A stretch of 64,000 bases of DNA from Polaribacter vadi (lineage in GTDB: Bacteria > Bacteroidota > Bacteroidia > Flavobacteriales > Flavobacteriaceae). A program made the position numbers and the translations under genes. Below the pieces are notes generated by a model. The model was not told the origin of the DNA, searched no databases, and saw only the letters and a program-made list of their open reading frames with translations. Position 1 is the first letter of the stretch, and the number at the start of each line of letters is the position of its first letter. Positions 53,856-63,620 of this stretch are shown piece by piece. The stretch covers positions 2,044,501-2,108,500 of the forward strand of contig NZ_CP017477.1 of the NCBI RefSeq assembly GCF_001761365.1. The letters are read 5' to 3'.

Positions 53856-55160
53856 TTAATAGTGACATTTACCACACTCTAAACCACCAAGTTGCGCAAT
53901 TGTAACTTGTTCAATACCATATTTCTGAGCTAATTCTTTATGAATTTTTTCATAATATCCATTATCTCTTAAATTCACATCTGTTTCTCTATGACAATTA
54001 ATACACCAACCCATTGTTAATGGTGAGAACTGACGCATTTCATCAAACTCCTCTACAGGACCATGACATTTTTGACAAGCCACACCACCAGCAGTTACGT
54101 GTTGTGAATGATTGAAATATGCAAAATCTGGCAGGTTATGAATTCTAACCCATTTAACCGGCTTTTCTTCTCCTGTATATTCTAATGCTTCTGGATCCCA
54201 ACCTGAAGCTTCGTAAATTTTAGCAATCTCTTTATCTAACTCAGCCTTACCATAAGTAACTCCATCCCACTCAACTTCAGTTCCTTCTGCAACTTCAGCA
54301 ATATTCATGTGACAGTTCATACAAACATTTACAGACGGAATTCCTGAGTGTTTACTGTGCTTTGCAGATGAATGACAATATTGACATTCAATCTTATTTT
54401 CTCCAGCATGAATTTTATGAGAAAAAGCAATTGGCTGCAAAGGCATATACCCTTCATTAACACCAACTTTAAATAAAGTTCCAAAAACGATATAAGCCCC
54501 CATTAATAAAACAAAAATAGTAGTCACTACATGCAAAAAAGTATTTCCTTTAACACCTTCCCAGAGTTCATGTAAATCTCTTTTTAAGTTAGATTTAGAT
54601 TCTGGACTTGTATTTCCTTTTAATTCATTTACTTGTTTCAATAAACTAGCAATCATTAAAAAAGCAACAACTATTGCACCTGCTAAAAGATAAATAATCC
54701 ACTGAGGAGAATTTCCTTGACCACCTTCACCTTCAGTTCCATTAATTCCAACAACTGGAGTTTTAACTGGATCACCAACAGTAGTGTAGTATAAAATATC
54801 ATTTATTTGATTATCGCTTAATTGAGGAAAAGCAGACATTACAGCACCATTATATTCATCATGAATAGCAATTGCATCTCTATCTCCAGAAGCTCTTAAT
54901 TCTGCATTATTCTTAATCCAAGCTAATAACCATGAATTCTCTCTTCTTTCCTCTACTTTCCCTAAAGCTGGCCCAACTAATTTTCTATCTAATTTGTGGC
55001 ATGAAGCACAAAGAGATTTATACAATTTTCGACCTTCACTTTGACGAGCTGCATCAACATCTTGGGAATAAGAAGATAAACTTATTGTAAAAAACAGCAC
55101 CATTACAAAACCCTTATAAAGAGTTTTTTTTAGTTGGCTGCGTAATGCTACACTTTTCAT
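53856..55160 (-). CDS. actA: Alternative complex III subunit ActA, six-heme cytochrome c
   Basis: A 434-residue subunit and the first gene of the operon. It has a signal peptide (cleavage near SYSQD), then a monoheme cytochrome c domain with CASCH (51-55) and a probable Met ligand in AVMSAFPQL. A membrane helix is near residues 153-170 and a second near 210-230. The C-terminal multiheme domain contains CQYCH, CMNCH, CQKCH, CINCH and CGKCH. That gives six CxxCH sites in total: an N-terminal monoheme domain fused to the pentaheme core. A -7 element TACTTTTG lies 65 bases upstream. High confidence. Confidence 0.94.
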   Translation of the reverse strand: MKSVALRSQLKKTLYKGFVMVLFFTISLSSYSQDVDAARQSEGRKLYKSLCASCHKLDRKLVGPALGKVEERRENSWLLAWIKNNAELRASGDRDAIAIHDEYNGAVMSAFPQLSDNQINDILYYTTVGDPVKTPVVGINGTEGEGGQGNSPQWIIYLLAGAIVVAFLMIASLLKQVNELKGNTSPESKSNLKRDLHELWEGVKGNTFLHVVTTIFVLLMGAYIVFGTLFKVGVNEGYMPLQPIAFSHKIHAGENKIECQYCHSSAKHSKHSGIPSVNVCMNCHMNIAEVAEGTEVEWDGVTYGKAELDKEIAKIYEASGWDPEALEYTGEEKPVKWVRIHNLPDFAYFNHSQHVTAGGVACQKCHGPVEEFDEMRQFSPLTMGWCINCHRETDVNLRDNGYYEKIHKELAQKYGIEQVTIAQLGGLECGKCHY

Positions 55161-55225
55161 ATTTACAAACTATTTTTAGTATCGTGTATAAAATAGCTCA
55201 AAAAAACGCTTTTTGAACAGTCAGG

Positions 55226-55233
55226 CAAAAGTA
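55226..55233 (-). promoter_or_regulatory. Probable -7 element of the act-cox operon
   Basis: Minus-strand TACTTTTG (55233-55226) matches TAnnTTTG and would give a leader of about 60 bases before actA. No TTG lies at the 19-base spacing. Confidence 0.45.
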
Positions 55234-55333
55234 CTATATATTACCAAATTTTGGAAAAGGAAAGGAATTATAAATATCAATTTATAATAATTCTAAATAA
55301 CATGTTTTCTCAATATATTCTATTTATAGACGT

Positions 55334-55341
55334 TACTTTTG
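55334..55341 (+). promoter_or_regulatory. Probable -7 element of the SPOR gene
   Basis: TACTTTTG matches TAnnTTTG, 15 bases before the ATG at 55357. It is identical to the act-side element and oriented divergently within the same 196-base region. Confidence 0.45.
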
Positions 55342-55356
55342 TACAAATATTTTTTT

Positions 55357-55725
55357 ATGAAACAGAAGACATTTTTAAATTTTATTTTACTTGTTATATT
55401 CCTAGGAACTAGTGCAATATATTCTCAAAACAGAACAAACACAAGTAACGAAGTTAAAAACTTGATCGATAAAAAAAGATCTTTTAACAAGCAATATGGC
55501 TATGGTTACCGAGTACAAATTTATTATGGAGAAGAAACTAAAGCTAGAAGTATAGAAAATAAATTCAAAATTAATTTCCCAAACGTGTACACAAAACTTG
55601 ATTATGATCAACCTTATTGGAAAGTTCAAGTTGGTAATTATAAAACAAAATTAGAGGCAGATAAAGCAGTTATAAATTTCTCAGAAAAGTTTTCTGGTCT
55701 GATTGTAATCCCCTTAGGAAAATAA
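55357..55725 (+). CDS. Exported SPOR-domain protein
   Basis: A 122-residue protein with a signal peptide (MKQKTFLNFILLVIFLGTSAIYSQ) and a single SPOR domain (about residues 45-120: YGYRVQIYYGEETKARSIENKF, WKVQVGNYKTKLEADKAVINF). SPOR domains bind denuded glycan strands at division septa. It has no membrane anchor other than the cleaved signal, so it is likely periplasmic. I moved the start 6 codons in, to the ATG that begins the signal peptide. It is divergent from actA. No downstream partner gene. Confidence 0.88.
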   Translation: MKQKTFLNFILLVIFLGTSAIYSQNRTNTSNEVKNLIDKKRSFNKQYGYGYRVQIYYGEETKARSIENKFKINFPNVYTKLDYDQPYWKVQVGNYKTKLEADKAVINFSEKFSGLIVIPLGK

Positions 55726-55968
55726 TTTTACACGTTTAATTCTCTATATAAAACACTTTATCTTTATCTGTGATTTGTTTTATTAATTTACAAAGATTAC
55801 CTACTGCAACAGCATAGAGAAATTTTATAAAATTCAGCTATATAACTTATAGTTGTAGCTAAAAGGAGATTCTTTTAAAAAAAAATCTAGGTTTTTTTAT
55901 TTTCTTTGGATGATTTTCTTTGAATTCAAAAAAAATACTTTCTCTTACATCATTTTCTTAAACTAAAA

Positions 55969-56020
55969 ACCTACAAGATTTTAGATACTGAAACAATTTC
56001 AGCACTAAAACCTTGCAGGT
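55969..56020 (-). repeat. Bipartite palindromic repeat, AAGGTTT family, copy 4 (probable terminator of gapN)
   Basis: Outer arms ACCTACAAGATTTTAG (55969-55984) and CTAAAACCTTGCAGGT (56005-56020) pair at 14 of 16. Inside is a second perfect hairpin, CTGAAA-CAA-TTTCAG. On the minus strand it follows the gapN stop by 30 bases and ends in a T-run. The remaining intergenic DNA from 55726 shows nothing else recognisable. Confidence 0.7.
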
Positions 56021-56050
56021 AATATTTTTAAATTGATTAAGTTTTTATGC

Positions 56051-57628
56051 TTACAAAATATAATCTGTACTTATAAAATTAGATGCCTTTTTATCTAATA
56101 ATTCTTGTAAAATAGCATTATTGTATGGTGTATCTTTAGCTGCTACAAAGGTTCTTATTGAAAAAGAACGCAAAGCATCATGAACACTTAATGTTGCTAC
56201 TGCAGAATCTTTTCTACCTGTAAAAGGATATACATCTGGGCCTCTTTGTGCAGCACTATTTAAGTTTACTCTACAAACCAAATTCACTAAAGTATCAATT
56301 AAAGGCGCTAACGTTTTTACTTCGCTTCCAAAAACACTTACTTGTTGTCCGTAATTAGATGCAGCCATATCATCCAAAGGTTCTTGGATGTTTTTAAATG
56401 AAACGATTGGAGTAACTGGTCCAAATTGTTCTTCTTCAAAAACTCTAGAATCTTTAGAAACAGGATATAATACTGCTGGAAAAATATAATTTTCAGTAGT
56501 TTGCCCTCCTTTTTTATTGATAATTTCTGCTCCTTTTTCAACAGCATCATCAATTAATTCTTGAATATATGCTGGTTTACCTGGTTCTGGTAAAGGCGTT
56601 AATTTTACACCTTCTTCCCAAGGGTTACCAAACTTTAAACCATCTACTTTTGCAGCAAAACGTTTATTGAATTCATCTACAATATGTTCGTGAACATATA
56701 ATATTTTTAAAGCTGTACATCTTTGTCCGTTAAAAGAAGTAGCTCCAGAAATACATTCATCAATTGCCAAATCTAAATCTGCATCTGGTAAAACAATTCC
56801 TGGGTTTTTAGCTTCTAACCCTAAAACCAAACGCAATCTATTTTTCTGTGGATGATTTGCCTGAATCGCATTTGCTGATTTGCTATTTCCAATCAATGCT
56901 AAAACATCAACCAAACCAGTTTTCATAATTGGTGTTGCTAATGTTCTTCCTCTTCCATAAATAATATTTACAACGCCTGCAGGAAAACTACTTTGAAAAG
57001 CTTCTAATAAAGGTGATAATAATAAAACTCCATGTTTTGCAGGTTTAAAAACAGTTGTATTTCCCATAATTATAGCAGGAATTAACAATGCAAAAGTTTC
57101 ATTTAAAGGATAATTATAAGGACCTAAACATAAAACTACTCCTAAAGGTCCTCTTCTAATATGTGCATGAACTCCGCTGTTTTTTTCAAACTTGGCAGAA
57201 TCTCTATCCATTTGCTTGTAATCTTCAATCGTATCGTAAATATATTCTACAGTTCTATCGAATTCTTTTTGCGAATCTGGTAACGTTTTACCAATTTCCC
57301 ACATCAATAATTTTACAATTTCTTCTCTTTTGGTTTTCATCTGAATTACAAACTTTTCCATCGCTGCAATTCTGCCCTCTACTTTCATAGTTGGCCATAA
57401 ACCCTGACCTCTATCATAGGCTTTTACAGCTGCATTTAAAGCATCTATTGCTTCATCTCCAGTTAAGTTTGGTACAGAACCTAATAAGGTTGGTTTGTAT
57501 TCTTTAGTTGATGAAATTGTAGAATACACTTCAGCATTTTCACCTTTCCATTCTTTTAATTCGCCACCAACCAAATAAGTATTTTGATTTACAAGTGACG
57601 TGATTTTAAATTCGTTTGGAATTTCCAT
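56051..57628 (-). CDS. gapN: NADP-dependent glyceraldehyde-3-phosphate dehydrogenase (non-phosphorylating)
   Basis: A 525-residue aldehyde dehydrogenase-superfamily enzyme that oxidises glyceraldehyde-3-phosphate directly to 3-phosphoglycerate, yielding NADPH. The catalytic Cys304 is in [11 protein letters not shown], the general-base region in [19 protein letters not shown], and the cofactor region has [33 protein letters not shown] is near the C-terminus. These are GapN rather than betaine or succinate-semialdehyde dehydrogenase features. I chose the ATG at 57628; the longest frame adds 32 residues of unrelated sequence. Its terminator is probably the bipartite hairpin at 55969-56020. Confidence 0.88.
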   Translation of the reverse strand: MEIPNEFKITSLVNQNTYLVGGELKEWKGENAEVYSTISSTKEYKPTLLGSVPNLTGDEAIDALNAAVKAYDRGQGLWPTMKVEGRIAAMEKFVIQMKTKREEIVKLLMWEIGKTLPDSQKEFDRTVEYIYDTIEDYKQMDRDSAKFEKNSGVHAHIRRGPLGVVLCLGPYNYPLNETFALLIPAIIMGNTTVFKPAKHGVLLLSPLLEAFQSSFPAGVVNIIYGRGRTLATPIMKTGLVDVLALIGNSKSANAIQANHPQKNRLRLVLGLEAKNPGIVLPDADLDLAIDECISGATSFNGQRCTALKILYVHEHIVDEFNKRFAAKVDGLKFGNPWEEGVKLTPLPEPGKPAYIQELIDDAVEKGAEIINKKGGQTTENYIFPAVLYPVSKDSRVFEEEQFGPVTPIVSFKNIQEPLDDMAASNYGQQVSVFGSEVKTLAPLIDTLVNLVCRVNLNSAAQRGPDVYPFTGRKDSAVATLSVHDALRSFSIRTFVAAKDTPYNNAILQELLDKKASNFISTDYIL

Positions 57629-57701
57629 TGATAAATTGATTAAATTATAGACCATAAATTTACGGAAAATTGATGTGTTTGTTAGTACCTTTTTAAAATA
57701 A

Positions 57702-57729
57702 AAAAAGTGCGACGTAAATCGCACTTTTT
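57702..57729 (-). terminator. Terminator after the M16 peptidase gene
   Basis: AAAAAGTGCGA and TCGCACTTTTT form a perfect 11-bp stem with a 6-base loop, 60 bases downstream of the M16 stop and upstream of gapN. Confidence 0.88.
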
Positions 57730-57788
57730 AAGAACTTGTTCTTTATATAATTAAGCTCGAAAGCGAAAATTATCGAATTAAAAAGAAT

Positions 57789-60641
57789 CTATAATTTTAC
57801 TTTTTCGGTTTTAATTTCATTTCCATCTTTATCCATCAAAATTACCTCATCAAAACCTAATTCTTTTAATTTTTTAAACTGAGTGGCTGCATCACCAACT
57901 ACTAAATAACCCATTTTTTTAGCATCTAAATATTTGTTTGCTAATTCCTTATGACGCTCTAGAGTCATTTCTCTTACAATTTTTTCTTCATCTGCAATGT
58001 AGCTTTTAGACATATCATAATTACTGATGTCTTGCAACATTCCTAAAAGTGCATATTGAGATTCGAAACGTCTTGCATTCGATTTTATCAATGCATTTTT
58101 AGTAAATTGTAAATCTTCATCTGAAATACCTTCTTTATATTTTTCAATTTCTTCTTTAAAAATACTTACAGATTCTGCAGTTGTATTTGTTCTTACACTT
58201 GATGATGCAGAGAATGTTCCAGGAATTTTAGAACCGCTAAAACCTGTTCTTGCTCCATAAGTATATCCTTTTTCTTCTCTTAAAATTAAATTTACATTTC
58301 CAGAAAAAGAGCCTCCTAATTTATAATTCATTACTGTTGCAGGAAAATAATCTGGATCTGTTTTTGCCATTGATAAATAACCAATATTAATTACAGATTG
58401 TTTTGAATCTGGAATATCAACAAAATATAAAGACGATTTATCTCTATCTGTATTTAAAGTATACGTTGGAATTGTAACTTCTTTACTCTTCCAGTTTTCC
58501 TCTAAACTTGATAAAACCTCTACTACTTTATCTTTCTTAATATTACCAACAATATGAAATTTTGCAACTGATGGTGAGAAGTTTTTTGTATAAAAATCTT
58601 TTAAATCTTGCATGGTAATCGAATCTACAGATGCAGCAGTTCCACTTGCTGGATATGCAAAAATATGATCTTTACCATATAAAATTTTGTTAGAAATATT
58701 ATTTGCAACCACATTTGGATTTGCAGAAGAACGATTAATGCCATTAATCGTGCTCGTTTTAATTCTCGCTAATTCTTCTTCATCCCATCTTGGGTTCAAT
58801 AAAATTTCTTCAACCAATTTCATGGTTGCATCAAAATTACGAACCAATGTATTTCCACTAATTGTAATTGCTTCATCACCAGTATACATTCTAATAGAAG
58901 CCCCTAACATTTCTATTTCTTCTTCTAATTGCTCTGGAGTTTTGGTGGCAGTTCCTTCCATCAAAATATCAGTCATTAAATTTGCAACACCATTTTTATT
59001 GATATCATCTAATAAATGCCCACCATCTAAAACAATACTAAAGTTTACAATTGGCAATTCAGTTTGCTCAATTCCTAAAACTTTCATGTCGTTATCTAAA
59101 GTAACAGCCCAAGATTCTGGGATGTTTAATTTTGGAGATTCGCCTATTTCTGGAGCCTTAGATCTATCAAAATTCGATTCAGTTTTTACAACTTCATCAT
59201 TTCTTTCTTCGATTTTTACTTCTACATTTTCTTTAATTTCTTCTTCTACAATATTTGCTTTCGTAGAGTTTTCCGCAATTAAATCTAAACTTCCTTTAGG
59301 AACAAAACTTGTAATTACATAAGGTTTATCCTTTAAATACGTGTTGTAAACACGCATCACATCTTCTTTTGTTACTTTTTTAATATTCTCTATATCTTGA
59401 GTGATAAAAGCAGGATCTCCAGTAAAAACATTATACCTCGCTAACTGAAAAGATTTTCCTAAAACACTGCTAATTGAATTGTAAAAACCAGTTTCTAAAC
59501 TCGCTTTAATACGTTCTACATCTTTTTCTGAAACACCTTCTTCTTCAAATTTTTGAAAAGATTCCATAATTGCAGTTTCTACATCTGCTAAGTTTTTACC
59601 AGTATTTGCAGTAACAACTACATGAAATTCTCCAGCCAATTCTTGTGAATTATTATAAGCAGAAACTCTTGAAGTTAATTCTTTTTCTTTAACCAACACT
59701 TTATACATTGGCGCTTTTTTTCCATCTGATAATACTTGTGCTAAAAAATCTAACGCATACGCATCTTCTGTATATTGCTCTAAAGTTGGCCAAACCATGT
59801 ACAATTGTGGTGCTCTTGCAAAATTATCTTCATGATACAACCTTTTCGTTTCAGCTAACGAAACTCTCTGTGGTTCTAAAGGCGCAACTTCTTGACGCTT
59901 TTTAATTTCACCAAAATATTTTTCGACCAATGCTTTTGCATCTTCTTTTTCAAAATCTCCTGCAAGTACTAAAGTTGCATTATTGGGTCCATAATATTTA
60001 TCATAAAATTCTTTTACATCTTCTACAGTAGCACTTTGTAAATCTACCAATTCTCCAATAACTTGCCAGTTATATGGATGATCTTCTGGATAAATTGCTT
60101 TGTCTAAAACCCAACTTGTATGTCCATAAGGATTGTTATCAACTCGTTGTCTTTTTTCATTCTGAACAACTTCTTGCTGATTATAAAAAGCAGCTTCTGT
60201 AACTGTGTTTATTAAAAAACCCATTCTGTCGCTTTCTAACCACATTACAGTTTCTAATGCATTTTTAGGAACAACTTCGTAATAAATAGTTCCATCTTTC
60301 CAAGTTCCACCATTTAAAGTTCCTCCTAAATCTTGAATTGTTTTAAAAAATTGATCTTGAGGAACATTTTCTGATTCTTGAAACAACATGTGTTCAAACA
60401 AGTGTGCAAAACCAGTTCTACCAGTTTTTTCTCTATTGGAACCCACTCCATATTGAATTGCCACAGACACAATTGGATCTGATTTATCTTGATGTAAAAC
60501 AACTTGCAAGCCGTTTTCTAATTCATATTTTTCAAACTCTACAGAAAGTTTATCCTCTTTAACTTCCTTTTTACAAGAATTAAATCCTAAGAAAAGTAAC
60601 AAGGCAACTACTGAAAATAAATTAAATTTTAGTTTTTTCAT
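57789..60641 (-). CDS. M16 family zinc metallopeptidase (two-domain lipoprotein)
   Basis: A 950-residue periplasmic peptidase with a lipobox-like FLGFNSC (Cys23). The N-terminal M16 unit has the inverted zinc motif HLFEH (80-84), preceded by VSVAIQYGVGSN, and the downstream Glu region NQQEVVQNEKRQR. A second, non-catalytic M16 unit (from about residue 500: VNFSIVLDGGHLLDD, NLMTDILMEGTA) completes the clam-shell. A charged linker rich in Glu, Lys and Val (about 455-490) joins the halves. Such enzymes degrade small peptides or process exported proteins. It appears to be a single-gene unit with its own terminator. Confidence 0.93.
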   Translation of the reverse strand: MKKLKFNLFSVVALLLFLGFNSCKKEVKEDKLSVEFEKYELENGLQVVLHQDKSDPIVSVAIQYGVGSNREKTGRTGFAHLFEHMLFQESENVPQDQFFKTIQDLGGTLNGGTWKDGTIYYEVVPKNALETVMWLESDRMGFLINTVTEAAFYNQQEVVQNEKRQRVDNNPYGHTSWVLDKAIYPEDHPYNWQVIGELVDLQSATVEDVKEFYDKYYGPNNATLVLAGDFEKEDAKALVEKYFGEIKKRQEVAPLEPQRVSLAETKRLYHEDNFARAPQLYMVWPTLEQYTEDAYALDFLAQVLSDGKKAPMYKVLVKEKELTSRVSAYNNSQELAGEFHVVVTANTGKNLADVETAIMESFQKFEEEGVSEKDVERIKASLETGFYNSISSVLGKSFQLARYNVFTGDPAFITQDIENIKKVTKEDVMRVYNTYLKDKPYVITSFVPKGSLDLIAENSTKANIVEEEIKENVEVKIEERNDEVVKTESNFDRSKAPEIGESPKLNIPESWAVTLDNDMKVLGIEQTELPIVNFSIVLDGGHLLDDINKNGVANLMTDILMEGTATKTPEQLEEEIEMLGASIRMYTGDEAITISGNTLVRNFDATMKLVEEILLNPRWDEEELARIKTSTINGINRSSANPNVVANNISNKILYGKDHIFAYPASGTAASVDSITMQDLKDFYTKNFSPSVAKFHIVGNIKKDKVVEVLSSLEENWKSKEVTIPTYTLNTDRDKSSLYFVDIPDSKQSVINIGYLSMAKTDPDYFPATVMNYKLGGSFSGNVNLILREEKGYTYGARTGFSGSKIPGTFSASSSVRTNTTAESVSIFKEEIEKYKEGISDEDLQFTKNALIKSNARRFESQYALLGMLQDISNYDMSKSYIADEEKIVREMTLERHKELANKYLDAKKMGYLVVGDAATQFKKLKELGFDEVILMDKDGNEIKTEKVKL

Positions 60642-60709
60642 TTGGCGAATTATTTAGTTAAACATTTGATAAAGATATATATAAAATCATATATCATTAT
60701 AAATTTTAA

Positions 60710-61975
60710 CTAAACTAAAAAATCAAACAGTTCTGGTTTGTCATTTAAATAGACACCAAAAAAGTTTCTTTCCTTCATTTTAATAATTAAAGGTGCTAAA
60801 TCTGCAGATGACTTTAACTCCAAACCAACAACTGCAGAACCATTTACTCTGTTGCTTTTTTTGGTATATTCAAAATGTGTAATATCATCATTTGGCCCTA
60901 AAATTTCTGCAACAAATTCTTTTAAAGCTCCTGCTCTTTGTGGAAATTTAATAATAAAGTAGTGTTTTAAGTTTGCATACAATAAGGCACGTTCTTTAAT
61001 TTCTGCAGTTCTTGTAATATCATTATTGCTTCCACTCACAATACAAACTACGTTTTTTCCTTTTATTTCATCAGCAAAAAAATCTAAAGCAGCAATACTT
61101 AAAGCGCCTGCAGGTTCTACAACAATGGCATCTTTATTATATAAATCTAAAATTGTTTGGCAAATTTTACCTTCAGGAACTGTAATTACTTTCGTTAAGT
61201 TTTGCTGGCAAATAGCAAAATTTAAATCACCAACTTTTTTTACTGCAGCTCCATCTACAAAGGAATCTATGGTATCTAAACTTGTGTTTTTTTTATTTTT
61301 GAAAGATGTTAGCATAGAAGGTGCTCCTTCTGGCTCAACTCCAATAATTTTTGTTTCTGGTGATAAATATTTAAAAACGGATGACAATCCTGCTGATAAT
61401 CCTCCTCCTCCAATAGGAACAAAAACGTAATCTATTTTTTCGTTAGTTTGATCCAATATTTCTAAACCAACTGTTGCTTGCCCTTCAATTACTTTTTTAT
61501 CATTAAAAGGATGAATAAACGTTTTGTTTTTTAAATCGCATTCTAACTTTGATGCATTAAAAGCATCATCAAAAGTATCGCCTTGAATTATTACATCAAT
61601 AAAATCTTCACCAAACATTTTTACTTGGTTTATTTTTTGATTTGGAGTTGGTGAAGGCATAAAAATTGTTCCTTTTATCTGCAATAATTTACAAGATAAA
61701 GCAACACCTTGTGCATGATTCCCAGCACTTGCACAAACAATACCTCGTTGTTTTTCATCCGAAGTTAAAGAAGACATTTTATTATAGGCTCCTCTAATTT
61801 TATAAGAACGAACTACTTGCAAATCTTCTCTTTTAAACAGAATGTTAGCATCAAATTGCTTAGAAAGATTATTATTTTTATTTAAGGGTGTTTTATAAGC
61901 AACACCTTCTAAATTCTTGGCAGCTTGTTTTATAGTTTCTAAACTTGGGAAATAAATTGGTTCTGTTTGCATCAT
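60710..61975 (-). CDS. ilvA: Threonine ammonia-lyase, biosynthetic
   Basis: A PLP enzyme that converts threonine to 2-oxobutanoate, the first step toward isoleucine. Residues 1-330 are the catalytic domain, with PLP-Lys59 in SYKIRGAYN, CASAGNHAQGVA, and the Gly-rich VPIGGGGLSAGL. One C-terminal ACT-like domain (about 333-421) is present, so it is the short single-regulatory-domain form (421 residues, versus about 514 in Escherichia coli). Two adjacent ATGs (61975, 61972) can start it. It follows ilvC on the same strand, but a terminator lies between them. Confidence 0.93.
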   Translation of the reverse strand: MMQTEPIYFPSLETIKQAAKNLEGVAYKTPLNKNNNLSKQFDANILFKREDLQVVRSYKIRGAYNKMSSLTSDEKQRGIVCASAGNHAQGVALSCKLLQIKGTIFMPSPTPNQKINQVKMFGEDFIDVIIQGDTFDDAFNASKLECDLKNKTFIHPFNDKKVIEGQATVGLEILDQTNEKIDYVFVPIGGGGLSAGLSSVFKYLSPETKIIGVEPEGAPSMLTSFKNKKNTSLDTIDSFVDGAAVKKVGDLNFAICQQNLTKVITVPEGKICQTILDLYNKDAIVVEPAGALSIAALDFFADEIKGKNVVCIVSGSNNDITRTAEIKERALLYANLKHYFIIKFPQRAGALKEFVAEILGPNDDITHFEYTKKSNRVNGSAVVGLELKSSADLAPLIIKMKERNFFGVYLNDKPELFDFLV

Positions 61976-61990
61976 TCAAATGTAAAAAAG

Positions 61991-62023
61991 AAACCTGTCA
62001 AAATTTAGCAGTTTGACAGGTTT
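61991..62023 (-). terminator. Terminator between ilvC and ilvA (possible attenuator)
   Basis: Minus-strand AAACCTGTCAAA and TTTGACAGGTTT form a perfect 12-bp stem with a 9-base loop, followed by CTTTTTT. It lies 25 bases after the ilvC stop and only 15 bases before the ilvA start. Confidence 0.8.
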
Positions 62024-62048
62024 ATTGTAAAAATTGGGGGAAATTTAT

Positions 62049-63524
62049 TTAAGCGGATTTTATAACTTTCATTGCTGTCATTGAAGCTCTTAATTTTGCG
62101 CCTACTTTTTCTACAGGATGATTTCTAATAATGGCATTAATTCTAATTAATTCTTGATTATCAACATCATTAGAATCTGAAAATTTTTGACCAATTACAT
62201 TGGTAGAAACTGTTTTCATAAAATCAGTTAATAAAGGTTTACAAGCATGATCGAATAAATAACAACCATATTCTGCTGTATCAGAAATTACACGATTCAT
62301 TTCATATAACTTTTTACGAGCAATTGTATTTGCAATTAATGGAGTTTCATGTAGAGATTCGTAATATGCAGAAGCATCTATAATTCCAGATTCTGTCATT
62401 GCTTCAAAAGCCAATTCTACACCAGCTCTTACAAAAGCAACTAACAAAGTTCCATGATCAAAATATTCTTGTTCAGAAATTTCTTGACTCGTAACTTCTT
62501 GTTTTTCGAAAGCAGTATTTCCTGTTGCTTCTCTCCAAGTTAATAAGTTTTTATCATCATTTGCCCAATCTTCCATCATTGTTTTAGAGAAATGACCAGT
62601 CATAATATCATCCATATGTTTTTGAAATAATGGACGCATAATGTCTTTTAATTCTTCTGATAATCTGAATGCTTCCACTTTTGCAGGATTAGACAATCTG
62701 TCCATCATGTTTGTGATTCCTCCGTGTTTTAAAGCTTCAGTAGTAGTTTCCCAACCATATTGAATTAATTTTGCTGCATAACCAGCATCAATTCCTTCTG
62801 CAACCATTTTATCAAAAGATAAAATTGCACCTGTTTGTAACAAACCACATAAAATAGTTTGTTCACCCATTAAATCAGATTTTACTTCTGCCACAAAAGA
62901 GGATGCTAAAACACCAGCTCTATGACCTCCTGTTGCAACTGCATATGCTTTTGCTTGATCCCAACCTTTGTTTTCTGGATCGTTTTCTGGATGCACAGCA
63001 ATTAAAGTTGGCACTCCAAATCCTCTTTTATATTCTTCACGAACTTCTGAACCTGGACATTTTGGAGCGACCATAATTACAGTTAAGTCTTCACGAATTT
63101 GCATGCCTTCTTCCACAATATTAAAACCATGAGAATACGATAATGTTGCCCCTTTTTTCATTAAAGGCATTACAGTTTTCACAACATTTGTATGTTGTTT
63201 ATCTGGAGTTAGGTTGATCACCAAATCTGCAGTTGGCAACAATTCTTCATAAGTACCAACTGTAAAACCGTTAGAACTTGCATTTTTAAAAGAATCTCTT
63301 TTTTGGTCGATTGCTGCTTGACGTAAAGCATAAGAAATTTCTAAACCAGAATCTCTCATGTTTAAACCTTGGTTTAAGCCTTGAGCTCCACAACCCACAA
63401 TAACAATTTTCTTCCCTTTTAATGCGTTTATTCCGTCTTCAAATTCTGAAGCGTCCATAAATCTACATTTTCCTAATTGTTCTAACTTTTCTCTTAATGT
63501 TAATGTGTTGAAATAATTTGACAT
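62049..63524 (-). CDS. ilvC: Ketol-acid reductoisomerase (class II, long form)
   Basis: A 491-residue enzyme of branched-chain amino acid synthesis that converts acetolactate or acetohydroxybutyrate to the dihydroxy acid with NADPH and Mg2+. The Rossmann motif is [25 protein letters not shown] and YSHGFNI follow, and the metal-binding helical domain is duplicated ([26 protein letters not shown]). The length equals the Escherichia coli class II enzyme rather than the short form (about 330). It follows ilvN by 96 bases and ends with a terminator. Confidence 0.96.
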   Translation of the reverse strand: MSNYFNTLTLREKLEQLGKCRFMDASEFEDGINALKGKKIVIVGCGAQGLNQGLNMRDSGLEISYALRQAAIDQKRDSFKNASSNGFTVGTYEELLPTADLVINLTPDKQHTNVVKTVMPLMKKGATLSYSHGFNIVEEGMQIREDLTVIMVAPKCPGSEVREEYKRGFGVPTLIAVHPENDPENKGWDQAKAYAVATGGHRAGVLASSFVAEVKSDLMGEQTILCGLLQTGAILSFDKMVAEGIDAGYAAKLIQYGWETTTEALKHGGITNMMDRLSNPAKVEAFRLSEELKDIMRPLFQKHMDDIMTGHFSKTMMEDWANDDKNLLTWREATGNTAFEKQEVTSQEISEQEYFDHGTLLVAFVRAGVELAFEAMTESGIIDASAYYESLHETPLIANTIARKKLYEMNRVISDTAEYGCYLFDHACKPLLTDFMKTVSTNVIGQKFSDSNDVDNQELIRINAIIRNHPVEKVGAKLRASMTAMKVIKSA

Positions 63525-63620
63525 TTTTTTATTTTTGTTTGATGTAAAAGATTTTGGAATAGAGAAAACAGAAATAAGCTTAGTTTATTTGCTGTTATCT
63601 CTCTTCTTTATACTATTTTT

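Noticed and set aside
58687..59322. 211-codon plus-strand ORF inside the M16 peptidase gene
   Set aside because: It is antisense to a well-conserved gene; its Ser/Ile-rich composition is what the complement of an A+T-rich coding region yields, and no domain is visible.
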